Shown: positions 26,883 through 35,986 of the stretch, in pieces | Layout of the letters: every line of letters begins with the position of its first letter | Numbering within the stretch: the first letter of the stretch is position 1 | Assembly (NCBI RefSeq): GCF_014524545.1 | Contig: NZ_CP053558.1 | Location: 46,634 to 110,633, forward strand | DNA length: 64,000 nt | Direction: 5' to 3' | From: Exiguobacterium sp. Helios | GTDB lineage: Bacteria; Bacillota; Bacilli; Exiguobacteriales; Exiguobacteriaceae | Notes under the pieces: model-generated | The model's input: only the letters and a program-made list of their open reading frames with translations | Told to the model about the DNA's origin: nothing | Databases searched by the model: none | Made by a program: the position numbers and the translations under genes

Positions 26883-27990
26883 AGAGGCAGAAATTCGTGA
26901 ATATTATTTGAATCGTGGTTACAAGTTCATTGAGAATCAACAGCTGTTACCGCAGAACGATCCAACAATTTTTCTGATTAACTCTACTGTAGCTCTTTTC
27001 AAAAATCAAATGAATCAAGGCGTTAGTATTGAAGATACTTCTTTGATACAAGATTGTTTCAGAAACAATTCGGATGTCAACAGCTTAATACCGCTTTATT
27101 TTAAAATGTTCGGTCATATAGGCATGAAAACATCGCTTCATACCATCCTAGAAGACATAATCAGTCTATTCGAAAAACGATTTGGAATGAAGAAAGAGAA
27201 TTTATGGTGCTATGTCAGTTCTAAAGACCAGGATTTAATCGAATGTTGGATTAAAGTCGGAAACCCCTCGACTCTTGTCCATATGAACGAAGAGAAGCCC
27301 GAATATGCAACCGTTTGGAAGTATGGAGATGGTTATTCACTCACAGGTCGAGGTATGACGATTGTGTATCGAGACGTTCGGCAGGAGAAGATTCGACCGA
27401 AGGGCATCTCTCTTGGAAACGTTATTGTGGTGAAGAATGAAATGACAGGCATGGAGTATGTTGAAACTGGATTTGGATATGATCGATTACTCTCGTTTCG
27501 CCATAAAAATGATGTATTTCAAATCCCTAGAAATAGAAGGATGATAGAAAAAATCGAAGGCTTAGGTATAAGCATTGAAGATGCGAAAGTACTGTCCCTT
27601 TTATTAAAGGCAGTCTTTAAACTTCTTGATGAGGGCATATGCCTAGGGAATAAGAAAGATGCATATTTGCTTAAGACTACGATGAAAAAATTAATCCTAA
27701 AACTCATGGATTTAGAAAAGTATAAGAAAGAAAACATCAGTTCTATGTATGAGCGTATTTATCAGAGCATCCAAGGGCAAGAAACATTTTTCAAGCATTC
27801 ACACCACCAGCTCATTCTGGCCGAAGTAAAAAGGTTTATCGCTAATCTGGATACTCTAGAAAAATCGGCCGTAAAGTTGATCAGAAAAAATAAATCATCA
27901 TGTGAACGAAAAAGACTTAAGCAACAAATCATCGAGAGCTTCGGTCTTACATCGGAACATACAGAAAAGCTTTTACAAATATATTTTTAG
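26863..27990 (+). CDS. Stand-alone class II aminoacyl-tRNA synthetase-like protein (AlaRS-type)
   Basis: About 375 residues from TTG 26863; the frame opens at 26839, and no ATG fits, so the start is uncertain. Early residues read YYLNRGYKFIENQQLLPQND then PTIF.INSTVALFKNQ, parallel to motif 1 of alanyl-tRNA synthetase (NDPT...T.G..P). The motif 2 area (SLIQDCFRN...YFKMFGHIGMKTSL) matches AlaRS VQRCVR...FFEMLGNWSLGDYF only in outline, and motif 3 is GFGYDRL instead of GMGLERI. There is no editing or C-Ala domain. Such stand-alone paralogues typically activate an amino acid as adenylate for something other than tRNA charging. Role in the pathway is inferred. Confidence 0.6.
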   Translation: MITYVNEEAEIREYYLNRGYKFIENQQLLPQNDPTIFLINSTVALFKNQMNQGVSIEDTSLIQDCFRNNSDVNSLIPLYFKMFGHIGMKTSLHTILEDIISLFEKRFGMKKENLWCYVSSKDQDLIECWIKVGNPSTLVHMNEEKPEYATVWKYGDGYSLTGRGMTIVYRDVRQEKIRPKGISLGNVIVVKNEMTGMEYVETGFGYDRLLSFRHKNDVFQIPRNRRMIEKIEGLGISIEDAKVLSLLLKAVFKLLDEGICLGNKKDAYLLKTTMKKLILKLMDLEKYKKENISSMYERIYQSIQGQETFFKHSHHQLILAEVKRFIANLDTLEKSAVKLIRKNKSSCERKRLKQQIIESFGLTSEHTEKLLQIYF

Positions 27991-28005
27991 AGGAGATTAA
28001 ATAAA

Positions 28006-28896
28006 ATGGCTCAATTACTAGTCGAAGAAATTAAGAAGTTCAACTATGTGGATTTACTATCATATATCGGTGAGGTAAACCGCTGCCCAGGTGGAAAACG
28101 AACTATTTTAGAAATCGTAAAGAACACGAACCTTAAACCGGGAGCACGTATTCTCGAAATCGGATCAAACACAGGTTTCACTTCTATCGAAATTGCTAAA
28201 CTTATCGATTGCGAAATCACAGGAATCGATGTAAACGAGAACGCAGTAAAAAAATCGAACGAACTACTTTTGAAAGAACCAGAATTTGTACAAAAACGAG
28301 TCAACTTTATCGTCGGTGATGCACAAAAAATTCCGTTCGAGGATGAAACTTTTGACTTGATCATCACAGGTGGGGCGAACACGTTCATTCCTAGCGAAGG
28401 ACGCGAAGTAGCATTAAGCGAGTATAAACGTGTTCTTAAACCGTACGGAATGTTATCTGTCACGAATCTCTTCTATCATAGCCCTGTTCCGGCAGAACTC
28501 TTGAAAGACTTGAAGTCTGTCCTCGGATTCGAAATCAAGCCATGGACTGAAAACTATTGGTTGAAACTGATTCTCTCGTCTGGCCTTGAGTTGTTCTATC
28601 ACGACAGTAAGAAAATGCAAGCACGATCGGAAGAAATCCTATCTTCTTATGTAGACAAGTTAATCCAAGAGAGTTTCGAGAATCAAGAAATTGAAGAAGA
28701 TGTACTACAAGAATTTAAGTCGCAATGGTATAAAGTCATGGAAACGTTCAATGAAAACCATCGTTATCTTTCGTTCCTATTCGTAATCCTACGTAAGAAT
28801 GTATTCGAAGAGCAACAAGAGCTGTTCATCGAAGAAGGTGCGATTGATCCTTGGAATATCGATGGTCCAGATTTATGGACAGAAAAAAACTTGTGA
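28006..28896 (+). CDS. SAM-dependent class I methyltransferase
   Basis: 296 residues. AdoMet-binding motif I ILEIGSNTGF about 49-58, acidic end of strand 2 ITGIDVNENAV about 76, motif DAQKIPFEDETFDLI about 105. GAGATT ribosome binding site 8 bases before ATG. The C-terminal third (about 190-296) is helical and unusual; the substrate is not predictable. Codon choice here is more uniform and GC-richer than in adjacent genes (for example CGT/CTC-type codons), hinting at higher expression or separate origin. Likely methylates the antibiotic scaffold or sugar. Confidence 0.8.
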   Translation: MAQLLVEEIKKFNYVDLLSYIGEVNRCPGGKRTILEIVKNTNLKPGARILEIGSNTGFTSIEIAKLIDCEITGIDVNENAVKKSNELLLKEPEFVQKRVNFIVGDAQKIPFEDETFDLIITGGANTFIPSEGREVALSEYKRVLKPYGMLSVTNLFYHSPVPAELLKDLKSVLGFEIKPWTENYWLKLILSSGLELFYHDSKKMQARSEEILSSYVDKLIQESFENQEIEEDVLQEFKSQWYKVMETFNENHRYLSFLFVILRKNVFEEQQELFIEEGAIDPWNIDGPDLWTEKNL

Positions 28897-28906
28897 GGTG
28901 AAGAAT

Positions 28907-29932
28907 ATGTTAGTAGAAAATAAGATTACTCCAACCAAATCGTGGATGAAGCCAGAAAGCCATTACATCGAAGCGATGGACAGCGACTGGTATAAGACTT
29001 TGTTACGTGTTCAAAATCAAATCACTCATTCTACTTTTAACTTTTTCCGTGAACAAGACATCTTATCGGTTTCATTACCCATCACAACGGGATCAGTTAC
29101 TAGTCCGATGGGACTGGGCAGTGATTCGCTTCCAGTAAAGATTAATTTGGAGGGCTTGGACACATATTTAGCCGATTCGATGCAGTTCCATTTAGAATAT
29201 GCACTCCGGAACGTCCCGAACGGAGTCCATTATTTGATGCCTACATTCAGAGGAGAGTTAGCTGACGCTCGACACTTATGTCAATTTTATCATAGTGAAG
29301 CTGAAATCCAAGGTGACCTTAATGATGTCATGCGTCTGGTGAGTGAATATGTCCACTATCTATGTAAAGATTTATTGAAATATAGTGCTTCCGATATCAA
29401 AGCGATTGCAGGTTCGATCCAACACATCGAGGATGTGATTGAATTGAATGCCTCGTATCCGAAGGTTTCTCTAGAAGAAGCGGTTGAGTTGTTGAATCGA
29501 GATCCGCGTTACGTAGAAACCCACCCTGCTGGATTTGATTCAATCACGAATCAAGGAGAGCAAGAATTGATTAAGCTCTTCGGTGGAATCGTCTGGTTGA
29601 CACATCCGGAGTATAAGTCTGTTCCATTCTATCAAGCGATTGATTCAGATGGAAAACATGCGTTGAGTGGTGATTTGTTGTTCGGTATTGGAGAAGTGGT
29701 TGGTTCTGGTCAACGACATACGACTATCGAAGACTTGACCGAGTCAATGGAAGCACTCGATGTCGACGCAGCAGAATATGAATGGTATCTGAACATGAAA
29801 AAACTCAAGCCTATGGATACAGCAGGATTCGGCATGGGGATTGAAAGATTTATTTTATGGTTATTTAAGCATGATGATATTCGAGATTGTCAAATGATTC
29901 CACGATTCAACGGTGTGGAAATCAATCCATAA
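28907..29932 (+). CDS. AsnRS-like catalytic-domain protein (asparagine synthetase A/AsnRS paralogue)
   Basis: 341 residues from ATG 28907 (GAGGTG 6-12 bases upstream; the frame opens earlier at 28799 inside the methyltransferase gene). It is the class II catalytic core of asparaginyl/aspartyl-tRNA synthetases without the anticodon-binding OB domain: motif 1 region TSPMGLGSDSLPVKI, motif 2 PTFRGELADARHLCQFYHSE about 110-130, motif 3 AGFGMGIERFILWLF about 306-320. Such proteins include AsnRS-derived asparagine synthetases, which amidate Asp, and natural-product adenylating enzymes. The probable reaction is adenylation of Asp or a related acid and amide formation. Confidence 0.75.
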   Translation: MLVENKITPTKSWMKPESHYIEAMDSDWYKTLLRVQNQITHSTFNFFREQDILSVSLPITTGSVTSPMGLGSDSLPVKINLEGLDTYLADSMQFHLEYALRNVPNGVHYLMPTFRGELADARHLCQFYHSEAEIQGDLNDVMRLVSEYVHYLCKDLLKYSASDIKAIAGSIQHIEDVIELNASYPKVSLEEAVELLNRDPRYVETHPAGFDSITNQGEQELIKLFGGIVWLTHPEYKSVPFYQAIDSDGKHALSGDLLFGIGEVVGSGQRHTTIEDLTESMEALDVDAAEYEWYLNMKKLKPMDTAGFGMGIERFILWLFKHDDIRDCQMIPRFNGVEINP

Positions 29933-29943
29933 TCAATGATGTA

Positions 29944-29985
29944 TGTGTAGCTCAAGGGGAAAATGACATTCCTCTTGGGTTACGT
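29944..29985 (+). promoter_or_regulatory. Hairpin between cluster genes, attenuator candidate
   Basis: GTGTAGCTCAAGGGG and CCTCTTGGGTTAC pair with several G-U pairs around AAAATGACATT; a T-rich stretch (to 30006) follows. It sits in the 108-base gap in front of the glycosyltransferase gene and may partially terminate transcription. Confidence 0.4.
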
Positions 29986-30040
29986 ATGTTTATTCATTTG
30001 TTTTTTCGTTTTCAGAAAAAAATTCTAGGAGATTATTAAT

Positions 30041-31273
30041 ATGTCAATTACAGCTTGTATTCTAGTCAAAGATGAACCGGACTTGCTAAGAGGCTGTCTA
30101 GAACATCTGAAAAAGTATGTGAATGAATTTGTCATCGTAGACAGCAGCAATGGCACGGAATGCTCAAATATCTCTAGAAAATTCAATGCGAAGGTGATTC
30201 CGTTTAATGAACTATTTCCTGAAAAAAAGAATGATTATTCTGAATCGATAAAACGGAATCTCTGTTTAGACGAAACTGGAACAGAATGGTCTTTAATACT
30301 TGATTGTGATGAGCGAATACATAGAAGCGACTTAGAAAAAATCGAGACGTTAATCGAGAAGTATCAGCATCACGATAACGTGCTAGGATTCACGTTGTCT
30401 AGATATGAGTATACGGGATTAGGAAGATGGGCGTTTAATCGACAGATTCCAAGATTGATTCGAAAGAAACCGGAACTAAGATACAACCAGGTGAACATCC
30501 ACACGTCCATCCTTCCATCCGTCAGAAATCTTGGAGGAGAAATCATCGATTCAGGGATATCAATCCACCATTATGACAATATAATCTACAATCGAGCAAA
30601 GTTAAAAAGAAAGATATACCGCGGCGAACTCCACAAAGAATGCCTTCGGAAGGAACTCTCAGAATCGGAGTTATCAGACGTGACATTATTTCTAGGACTC
30701 GAATACAGCGTCATCGGTGAAACAAAAAAAGCGGAAAAATTATTCTTAGAAGCTATTCGAATAGATGGAAATAACTCGTATCTAGGCAAGGTTTTCCTAG
30801 CACAGCTATATCTGGCAGAAAAAAGATTGAATGAAGTCAAAGTAATATTGAGCGAGCAGACTTCTGACGATACCATGCTTACGCTTCTAGCAGAAGTACA
30901 TTATTTAGAAGGAAATCTTGATAAGACGTTGGCACTATTGCTTAAAAATCTAAAGATCAATAAAAATGCTGCCCATACTTATATAAATATTGCTTCGTTA
31001 TTAGAAAAAACTTCTCCAAAAATGGCTTTAGAGTTTTTACGATCTGCATTACAACTTAATCCATATTTATTAGATCCTATCTTATATAAGGTCGGAGATT
31101 CTCCTAGTCTATTCGATAAACAGTTTTCATTAATTAGTGCGGTCAGAACATTCAAAAGCCATGTAGCCTCATGTTTGAGCATGTTGGATTCTCTCGAAGA
31201 GGATGAAAAATGGAACCGGATTTTCCGAGACTATCAATCTGAGAAAATTCATGATGAGAAAAAATTGTTGTGA
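30041..31273 (+). CDS. Family 2 glycosyltransferase with C-terminal TPR-like repeats
   Basis: 410 residues. N-terminal GT-A fold of family 2: ITACILVKDE about 2-11, then EFVIVDSSN, and the metal-binding SLILDCDERI about 85-94. After about residue 215 the sequence turns into helical tetratricopeptide-like pairs (NNSYLGKVFLAQLYLAE, THYLEGNLDKTLALL, HTYINIASLLEK). This layout is seen in SunS-type and other peptide or natural-product glycosyltransferases, where the TPR part recognises the acceptor. Most likely transfers the CDP- or NDP-activated sugar to the peptide-like scaffold. AGGAG 9 bases before ATG. Confidence 0.78.
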   Translation: MSITACILVKDEPDLLRGCLEHLKKYVNEFVIVDSSNGTECSNISRKFNAKVIPFNELFPEKKNDYSESIKRNLCLDETGTEWSLILDCDERIHRSDLEKIETLIEKYQHHDNVLGFTLSRYEYTGLGRWAFNRQIPRLIRKKPELRYNQVNIHTSILPSVRNLGGEIIDSGISIHHYDNIIYNRAKLKRKIYRGELHKECLRKELSESELSDVTLFLGLEYSVIGETKKAEKLFLEAIRIDGNNSYLGKVFLAQLYLAEKRLNEVKVILSEQTSDDTMLTLLAEVHYLEGNLDKTLALLLKNLKINKNAAHTYINIASLLEKTSPKMALEFLRSALQLNPYLLDPILYKVGDSPSLFDKQFSLISAVRTFKSHVASCLSMLDSLEEDEKWNRIFRDYQSEKIHDEKKLL

Positions 31274-31309
31274 TATCTCAATTTTATATGAAAGGTGTTT
31301 TAATCGATA

Positions 31310-32509
31310 ATGAAAAATATTTTAACGTTCGGCTATAGGAAAGAGATAGCAGACATCTGTGAAGATAAGGGATTTAAGCTAGTAGTATTACTGGATGCGT
31401 GGGATGATGTGGATCAACTTCCTTCACCTAAACAAAATGAGAACAGAATTCTTACGAAAAATAATACCAGTATGGAGGATGTGTTATCTGCACTTATCGA
31501 GAATGAGGAGACTAGTTTTGATGCGGTATATTCGGCACATGAATCTTTTGTCGTCAACGCATCGTTTTTGTCGAGTGTATTTACGAAATCCAAAGGTTTT
31601 CCAATGACTTTGATCCGTTTTAGGGACAAGCAATTACAAAAAGACTTTATCAGGTCTGAATATAGAACGGCATCTTCAAGAAAAATATCCGTTCAAAACA
31701 AAAAAAGAGAACTAGACGCAGTTGCCTTTCCATCAGTAGTGAAGCCGTTAAGTGGTTCTGGTGCGGAGCATACACATGTGGTCCATGATGTAAGTGGATT
31801 AGAGAAAATTCTTCAACATCACGCACATAACACAAACCTTCCGCAACAATTGATAGTTGAGGATTATGTAAAAGGAGAAGAATGGCACATCAATGGGTGG
31901 ATGCAAGAGAGTGTTTTAGAATTCGTCACGGTCTCTAGATACTTGAAGCCTTGTATCGAAACGAAGAATGGATGGATGAACAGTAGTATCACATATCGCC
32001 CTGAGGAAAATGAGGAGTTATATCAAGAAGCCCGAGTGTTCGTAGAAGGTACGTTGCGAACATTAGAATTGAACGACGGTGTATTTCACATGGAGCTGTT
32101 CCGTGACGAAGAAGGGTTTGTGTTTGGAGAATGTGGGGCCAGGGTGGGAGGTTATCCGGTTCCTTCAGTAATTAAAGCGATGTTCGATGTGGACTTACAT
32201 GAAATCGCAATGACGTTCGCATTAGGAGAACAGGTTTTGACAGTGGAAGCTGCATCTTCATTTTATTACGGAGAAACCGATTTACCACCCCTAGCATCAA
32301 ATAAAGCGATCTTACCAGACGAGAAAGAATTATATCAGATACCTGGTGTAGAAAGTGTGGAATACAATTGGAATCCTGGTAGCGATTTGCCTGACCCTAC
32401 TAAGAGCACGACTTCATCAACGGGAAGCCTGATGGTAAAGGGGACGTCAGTGGAGGATGTCGAAAAAACGCTGGAAGAAGCACTGTTAAAGTTCAAAGCA
32501 CTAACTTGA
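31310..32509 (+). CDS. ATP-grasp ligase 1
   Basis: 399 residues. The ATP-grasp core shows FPSVVKPLSGSGAEHTHVV about 140-157 (P-loop-like glycine turn with the Lys), VEDYVKGEEWHINGW about 183-198, and GVFHMELFRDEEG...GECGARVGG about 252-282 with metal ligands. N-terminal ITFGYRKEI and FDAVYSAHE are the pre-ATP-grasp Rossmann part. ATP-grasp enzymes couple a carboxylate, through an acyl phosphate, to an amine. It is a sister of the next gene (about one-third identity by eye), implying two successive amide-bond steps. Substrates unknown. Confidence 0.82.
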   Translation: MKNILTFGYRKEIADICEDKGFKLVVLLDAWDDVDQLPSPKQNENRILTKNNTSMEDVLSALIENEETSFDAVYSAHESFVVNASFLSSVFTKSKGFPMTLIRFRDKQLQKDFIRSEYRTASSRKISVQNKKRELDAVAFPSVVKPLSGSGAEHTHVVHDVSGLEKILQHHAHNTNLPQQLIVEDYVKGEEWHINGWMQESVLEFVTVSRYLKPCIETKNGWMNSSITYRPEENEELYQEARVFVEGTLRTLELNDGVFHMELFRDEEGFVFGECGARVGGYPVPSVIKAMFDVDLHEIAMTFALGEQVLTVEAASSFYYGETDLPPLASNKAILPDEKELYQIPGVESVEYNWNPGSDLPDPTKSTTSSTGSLMVKGTSVEDVEKTLEEALLKFKALT

Positions 32510-32531
32510 TACTTAAGGGAGGAGTTTCAAT

Positions 32532-33758
32532 ATGTACCATAAAAAAGTTCTTAGCTTTGGATACCGAAAAGAGGTGACCGATGCTGCCAAAAGACTGAAC
32601 TATGAATTGGTTTCAATAATTGACGATTGGGATCGTCCGAATAAAATCCCGGAGTGCCAGGCGCACGAAACAAGAATCTATACTCAAAATAATGTGAAGC
32701 TGGAATTGATTTTAGGAGCATTATCAAGAGAAGGTCAGTTGAAGTTCGACGGTGTCTTCTCTACTTTTGAGTATTTCATTCTAAATGCTTCACTACTAGG
32801 AGAACATTTGTCAAAGCCCTTCATGCCACCACTAACCGCGATGGCGTTCAGGAATAAGTATCTCCAAAAAAAACTACTATCCAAAACTATAGATAGTAAC
32901 AGCTTCCGGATTCTTAATCTAAGAGAGAGGGATGAGCGTCATAAAATTGATGATTTTCCACTGGTCTTAAAACCGATTGCTGGTGGTGGCTCGGAGGATA
33001 CGTTCATCGTCCGTGATATTGAAGAGTACACCGATAAAATCAATTATTTTAATAAAAAGGGTGTCCTGAAGCTGTTCGAAGAACGCTTCATAAGTGGGGA
33101 AGAGTATCACGCTGATGGTTGGGTCTCTAATGGGGAAATCAAGTTCTTTGCTGTATCGAAATACGGAAAGCCCTGTATCAACATCCAGAACGGTTGGCTA
33201 CTCAATGATACGATGCTACGTCCTGAAAGTCATGCCAGTCTATATGAAGAAGTCGGTATCTATTTAAAAGAGACCTTACAGACCTTGAACTTAGAGAACG
33301 GGGTATTCCATATGGAATTCTTCATTGATCCGCTCACCAACGCCATAGTGTTCGGGGAATGCGCTTCACGAATTCCAGGGAATTATATCGCTGAAACGTT
33401 CAAGCAGATGTTCGATATAGACTTGTACGAGGTTCTATTACAAATTTCAGTGGGGGAGACGGTAGAAGCTCCTGATCGAGGTGAGATCACTCATTATTAT
33501 GGATACACTCATCTCCCCTCGCCTTCTAAGAAGTCAACGTCTTTACCTTCGGAAAAGGATGTACTAGAGCTTGATGGTGTTGTGACCATGATGCATGAGT
33601 GGACGACTGGAGAACCTATTCCTGACATTACGGAAGCCACATCGAATCGAGTGGGTAAAGTAGTCGTCAAATCGAGGACACGAGAAGGCCTACAGGATAA
33701 GATAAGAAAAATTCGTAAATTTTACATGGATCATTATGAAAAAATTGAAACGAATTGA
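32532..33758 (+). CDS. ATP-grasp ligase 2
   Basis: 408 residues, paralogue of the preceding gene and same layout: LSFGYRKEV at the start, FPLVLKPIAGGGSEDTF about 142-157, FEERFISGEEYHADGW about 185-200, GVFHMEFF...FGECASRIPG about 254-281. GGGAGGAG before ATG. The duplicated pair has diverged in the glycine loop and the C-terminal substrate region, so each probably adds a different amino acid or acts at a different position. The C-terminal 100 residues resemble the L-amino-acid ligase type lid. Confidence 0.82.
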   Translation: MYHKKVLSFGYRKEVTDAAKRLNYELVSIIDDWDRPNKIPECQAHETRIYTQNNVKLELILGALSREGQLKFDGVFSTFEYFILNASLLGEHLSKPFMPPLTAMAFRNKYLQKKLLSKTIDSNSFRILNLRERDERHKIDDFPLVLKPIAGGGSEDTFIVRDIEEYTDKINYFNKKGVLKLFEERFISGEEYHADGWVSNGEIKFFAVSKYGKPCINIQNGWLLNDTMLRPESHASLYEEVGIYLKETLQTLNLENGVFHMEFFIDPLTNAIVFGECASRIPGNYIAETFKQMFDIDLYEVLLQISVGETVEAPDRGEITHYYGYTHLPSPSKKSTSLPSEKDVLELDGVVTMMHEWTTGEPIPDITEATSNRVGKVVVKSRTREGLQDKIRKIRKFYMDHYEKIETN

Positions 33759-34509
33759 CTCAATCATCCCATTAGTACTGGAGTATCTACAAAACAAGTA
33801 TGACTTAGAGGCTGTCATGGTGACAGGGTCGATAATCGAAGGTATAGGTAATAGTAATTCTGATTTTGACATTTTCGTAATTGCCGAACTGGATAACTCA
33901 AGAAAGATAGAGATTATCAGGGATATCAATTTTGAAATGATGACACTTGATTTTGTAATATACGACAGATTGTTCCTTCGTGATATGTTTCGTCGTTTGA
34001 AGGAGAAGCCTTCAGAACTTGAAAAATATGACTATGACTTCCTTCATCGCTTAAAGTATGCGGTGGAGATTTATAGTCCACTAAGGAATATTGATTACCA
34101 CCAATCTGTATCGTTCAGCCGATTCGACTATTCATTAGCACTAAGATATTCAACCTCAGGTACAAAACAACTAAAGAATGCCAATGCTTCGCTAAAAGAA
34201 GAAGATTATGGATCAGCATTTTTCATTTTAAGGGATGTTCTTCAAAATTTGATGTTAGCATATATGTCCATTCATGGTGAAACGAATCCGAATAAGAAAT
34301 GGTTCTATAAAAAGTTGGAAAAGGTCAGAAAAAAAACAAAAAATCATACTCTGATTGATGAATTCATAAGAATCATCTCCATGCCTTTTGAAGGGAAAGA
34401 GTCCTCGTTCACGGACGAGGCGCTAGAGTTCATACTCTTATTGCAACATGAAATCATGATCGAGATGAAAAAAATGGAGGGTTTTGAAAATGTGGAGTTC
34501 AATGGTTGA
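33736..34509 (+). CDS. Nucleotidyltransferase with HEPN-like C-terminal domain
   Basis: 257 residues. VTGSIIEGIGNSNSDFDIFV about 29-48 is the GS...D.D metal-binding signature of the polymerase beta superfamily (MNT/kanamycin nucleotidyltransferase type); a third acid is in MTLDFVIYD about 75. The C-terminal half (about 130-257) is helical and fits the HEPN domain that accompanies such enzymes. In a biosynthetic setting it may transfer a nucleotide to the product or an intermediate, or serve as self-resistance by nucleotidylation. Overlaps the ATP-grasp gene by 23 bases and the next gene by 20. Confidence 0.68.
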   Translation: MKKLKRIDSIIPLVLEYLQNKYDLEAVMVTGSIIEGIGNSNSDFDIFVIAELDNSRKIEIIRDINFEMMTLDFVIYDRLFLRDMFRRLKEKPSELEKYDYDFLHRLKYAVEIYSPLRNIDYHQSVSFSRFDYSLALRYSTSGTKQLKNANASLKEEDYGSAFFILRDVLQNLMLAYMSIHGETNPNKKWFYKKLEKVRKKTKNHTLIDEFIRIISMPFEGKESSFTDEALEFILLLQHEIMIEMKKMEGFENVEFNG

Positions 34510-35347
34510 TGGAAGAACGATTCAGCTCTATTACGAGTATGCCCATACTAGCGTACGGAATCGCTCCGATTTATTACAAGAAGAATTAATCCAAAGTCAT
34601 GTTCGTCTACAAGCTGATTTGGATGATCTAAATCCTGGTGGAAGTCTTACGAAGTATAGCCTGCTTGAATATATTCATAGATTTATTTCTGAAGACCCGG
34701 AGGGCTATGGAAAATTGATTGAAGAGCTTAGCGCCACAAATAATCAAATCACTTATAAGGATAAAAAATGGTTCATTATCGATTCGAAAAATCATAGTCA
34801 AAATGAACTGGAGAAGTTCAAACTTCGATTACAGGAAGCATTCAAGTACTTGAATGAAGTGCGATATTTTCAGATACCAGAGATTAGTACATCATTGATT
34901 CAGCTTCATAATCAATCAGATCAAAATATCCCCCCTACTGAAGGGATGATATCTGGATTGATTCATTTAAATATTTCTGATCCTGTATTCGGTCATATTG
35001 ATAAGATACTAAAATACGGTTCTCACCACTTCTTAACATTCTTCTTGAAAGGATTGGAGTTAGAGGTGGATGAGAGAGATAAGGAATATCTGGCACATCA
35101 TTTCGGTCAATCACTGAAGTATTTTTTCTATGAGAGACTTTCGGAATCTGATTCAATGTTCGCACCAAACACGGTAAACGCTGAGCTGGTCTTTAAAAAA
35201 ATTAATACCTTAAAATCCGTACTCGAAGGTGAAGAAATCAAATTTACTAAAATCGTAAACGGTGATATTGACAATGAGTGGTTGACTGAAATCTTAATGA
35301 AAAATTATCCGAGGGAGGGACGATTTGATGTATACTCAACAGGATAA
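34490..35347 (+). CDS. Unknown biosynthetic-cluster protein
   Basis: 285 residues from ATG 34490, set by GGAGG at 34476-34480. I do not recognise the family. The N-terminal 60 residues carry a DGRTIQLYYEYAH start and an R-rich helix; the rest is helical with HHFLTFFLKGLELEVDERDKEYLAHHF about 180-207. No membrane segment and no classical catalytic motif is apparent. It overlaps the preceding nucleotidyltransferase gene and the following kinase-like gene, so it is expressed with them and likely belongs to the pathway. Confidence 0.5.
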   Translation: MWSSMVDGRTIQLYYEYAHTSVRNRSDLLQEELIQSHVRLQADLDDLNPGGSLTKYSLLEYIHRFISEDPEGYGKLIEELSATNNQITYKDKKWFIIDSKNHSQNELEKFKLRLQEAFKYLNEVRYFQIPEISTSLIQLHNQSDQNIPPTEGMISGLIHLNISDPVFGHIDKILKYGSHHFLTFFLKGLELEVDERDKEYLAHHFGQSLKYFFYERLSESDSMFAPNTVNAELVFKKINTLKSVLEGEEIKFTKIVNGDIDNEWLTEILMKNYPREGRFDVYSTG

Positions 35348-35969
35348 AAAAGCAAAATTTATCAGTCTGGAAGGAACTGATGGGTCTGGTAAATCCAGCT
35401 TGAGAAGATACATCACCTCATCCTTTTGGGATGCTGATGTAAAAGCACTCTCTACAGGACCTCATTCCTTCCTACTACCGAAACATTCAGAAATTATCGT
35501 AGATGTGAGGGAGGGAAGGCTTCACTCGAAAGAACAAATCACAGAATCTTATGTCTTAGATAAGAAAGAACATCAAGATCGCACAATTGTACCTAGCATT
35601 GAAAAGAATCAGTGGATTATTGCCGATAGAAGCTTAGTCAGTGATATTGTATATCACGAAGTGGTGTTCGGAATTGACCCTTTCGTCACATATGACATGC
35701 AACGAAAACTTGGCGTCAAAATGTCGGATATTATCGTTTTCCTAGATACACCTCCTGATATAGCATTCCAAAGAATCAACGAAAGACAGACTGACGGATT
35801 CAAGTTCTGGGAAACGAAGGAAACATTGAAGAGGTTATACGATTCCTATAATCAAGTGCTGTTCTCGGGACGATTCCCGGATGTCCCGGAGGTAAAAGTG
35901 ATTGATAACTCTGGGAGCGAAAAAGAGACGAAAAGACAAGTTGATCAATTCATTAAGGAATTAATTTGA
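35328..35969 (+). CDS. Thymidylate kinase-like P-loop protein
   Basis: 213 residues from ATG 35328 (GAGGGAGG just upstream). P-loop FISLEGTDGSGKSSLRRY about 12-29, NMP-binding ADRSLVSDIVYHE, and lid DIIVFLDTPPDIAFQRINER about 140-160 match the dTMP kinase family. True housekeeping dTMP kinases start EGxDGAGKT; this one has DGSGKS and a divergent DR(Y/W) loop (ADRSLVSD), so it is probably a cluster-specific nucleotide or deoxynucleoside phosphate kinase. It suggests a nucleoside or nucleotide moiety in the product. Confidence 0.72.
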   Translation: MYTQQDKKAKFISLEGTDGSGKSSLRRYITSSFWDADVKALSTGPHSFLLPKHSEIIVDVREGRLHSKEQITESYVLDKKEHQDRTIVPSIEKNQWIIADRSLVSDIVYHEVVFGIDPFVTYDMQRKLGVKMSDIIVFLDTPPDIAFQRINERQTDGFKFWETKETLKRLYDSYNQVLFSGRFPDVPEVKVIDNSGSEKETKRQVDQFIKELI

Positions 35970-35986
35970 ACTATGAGGTGAAGAAA

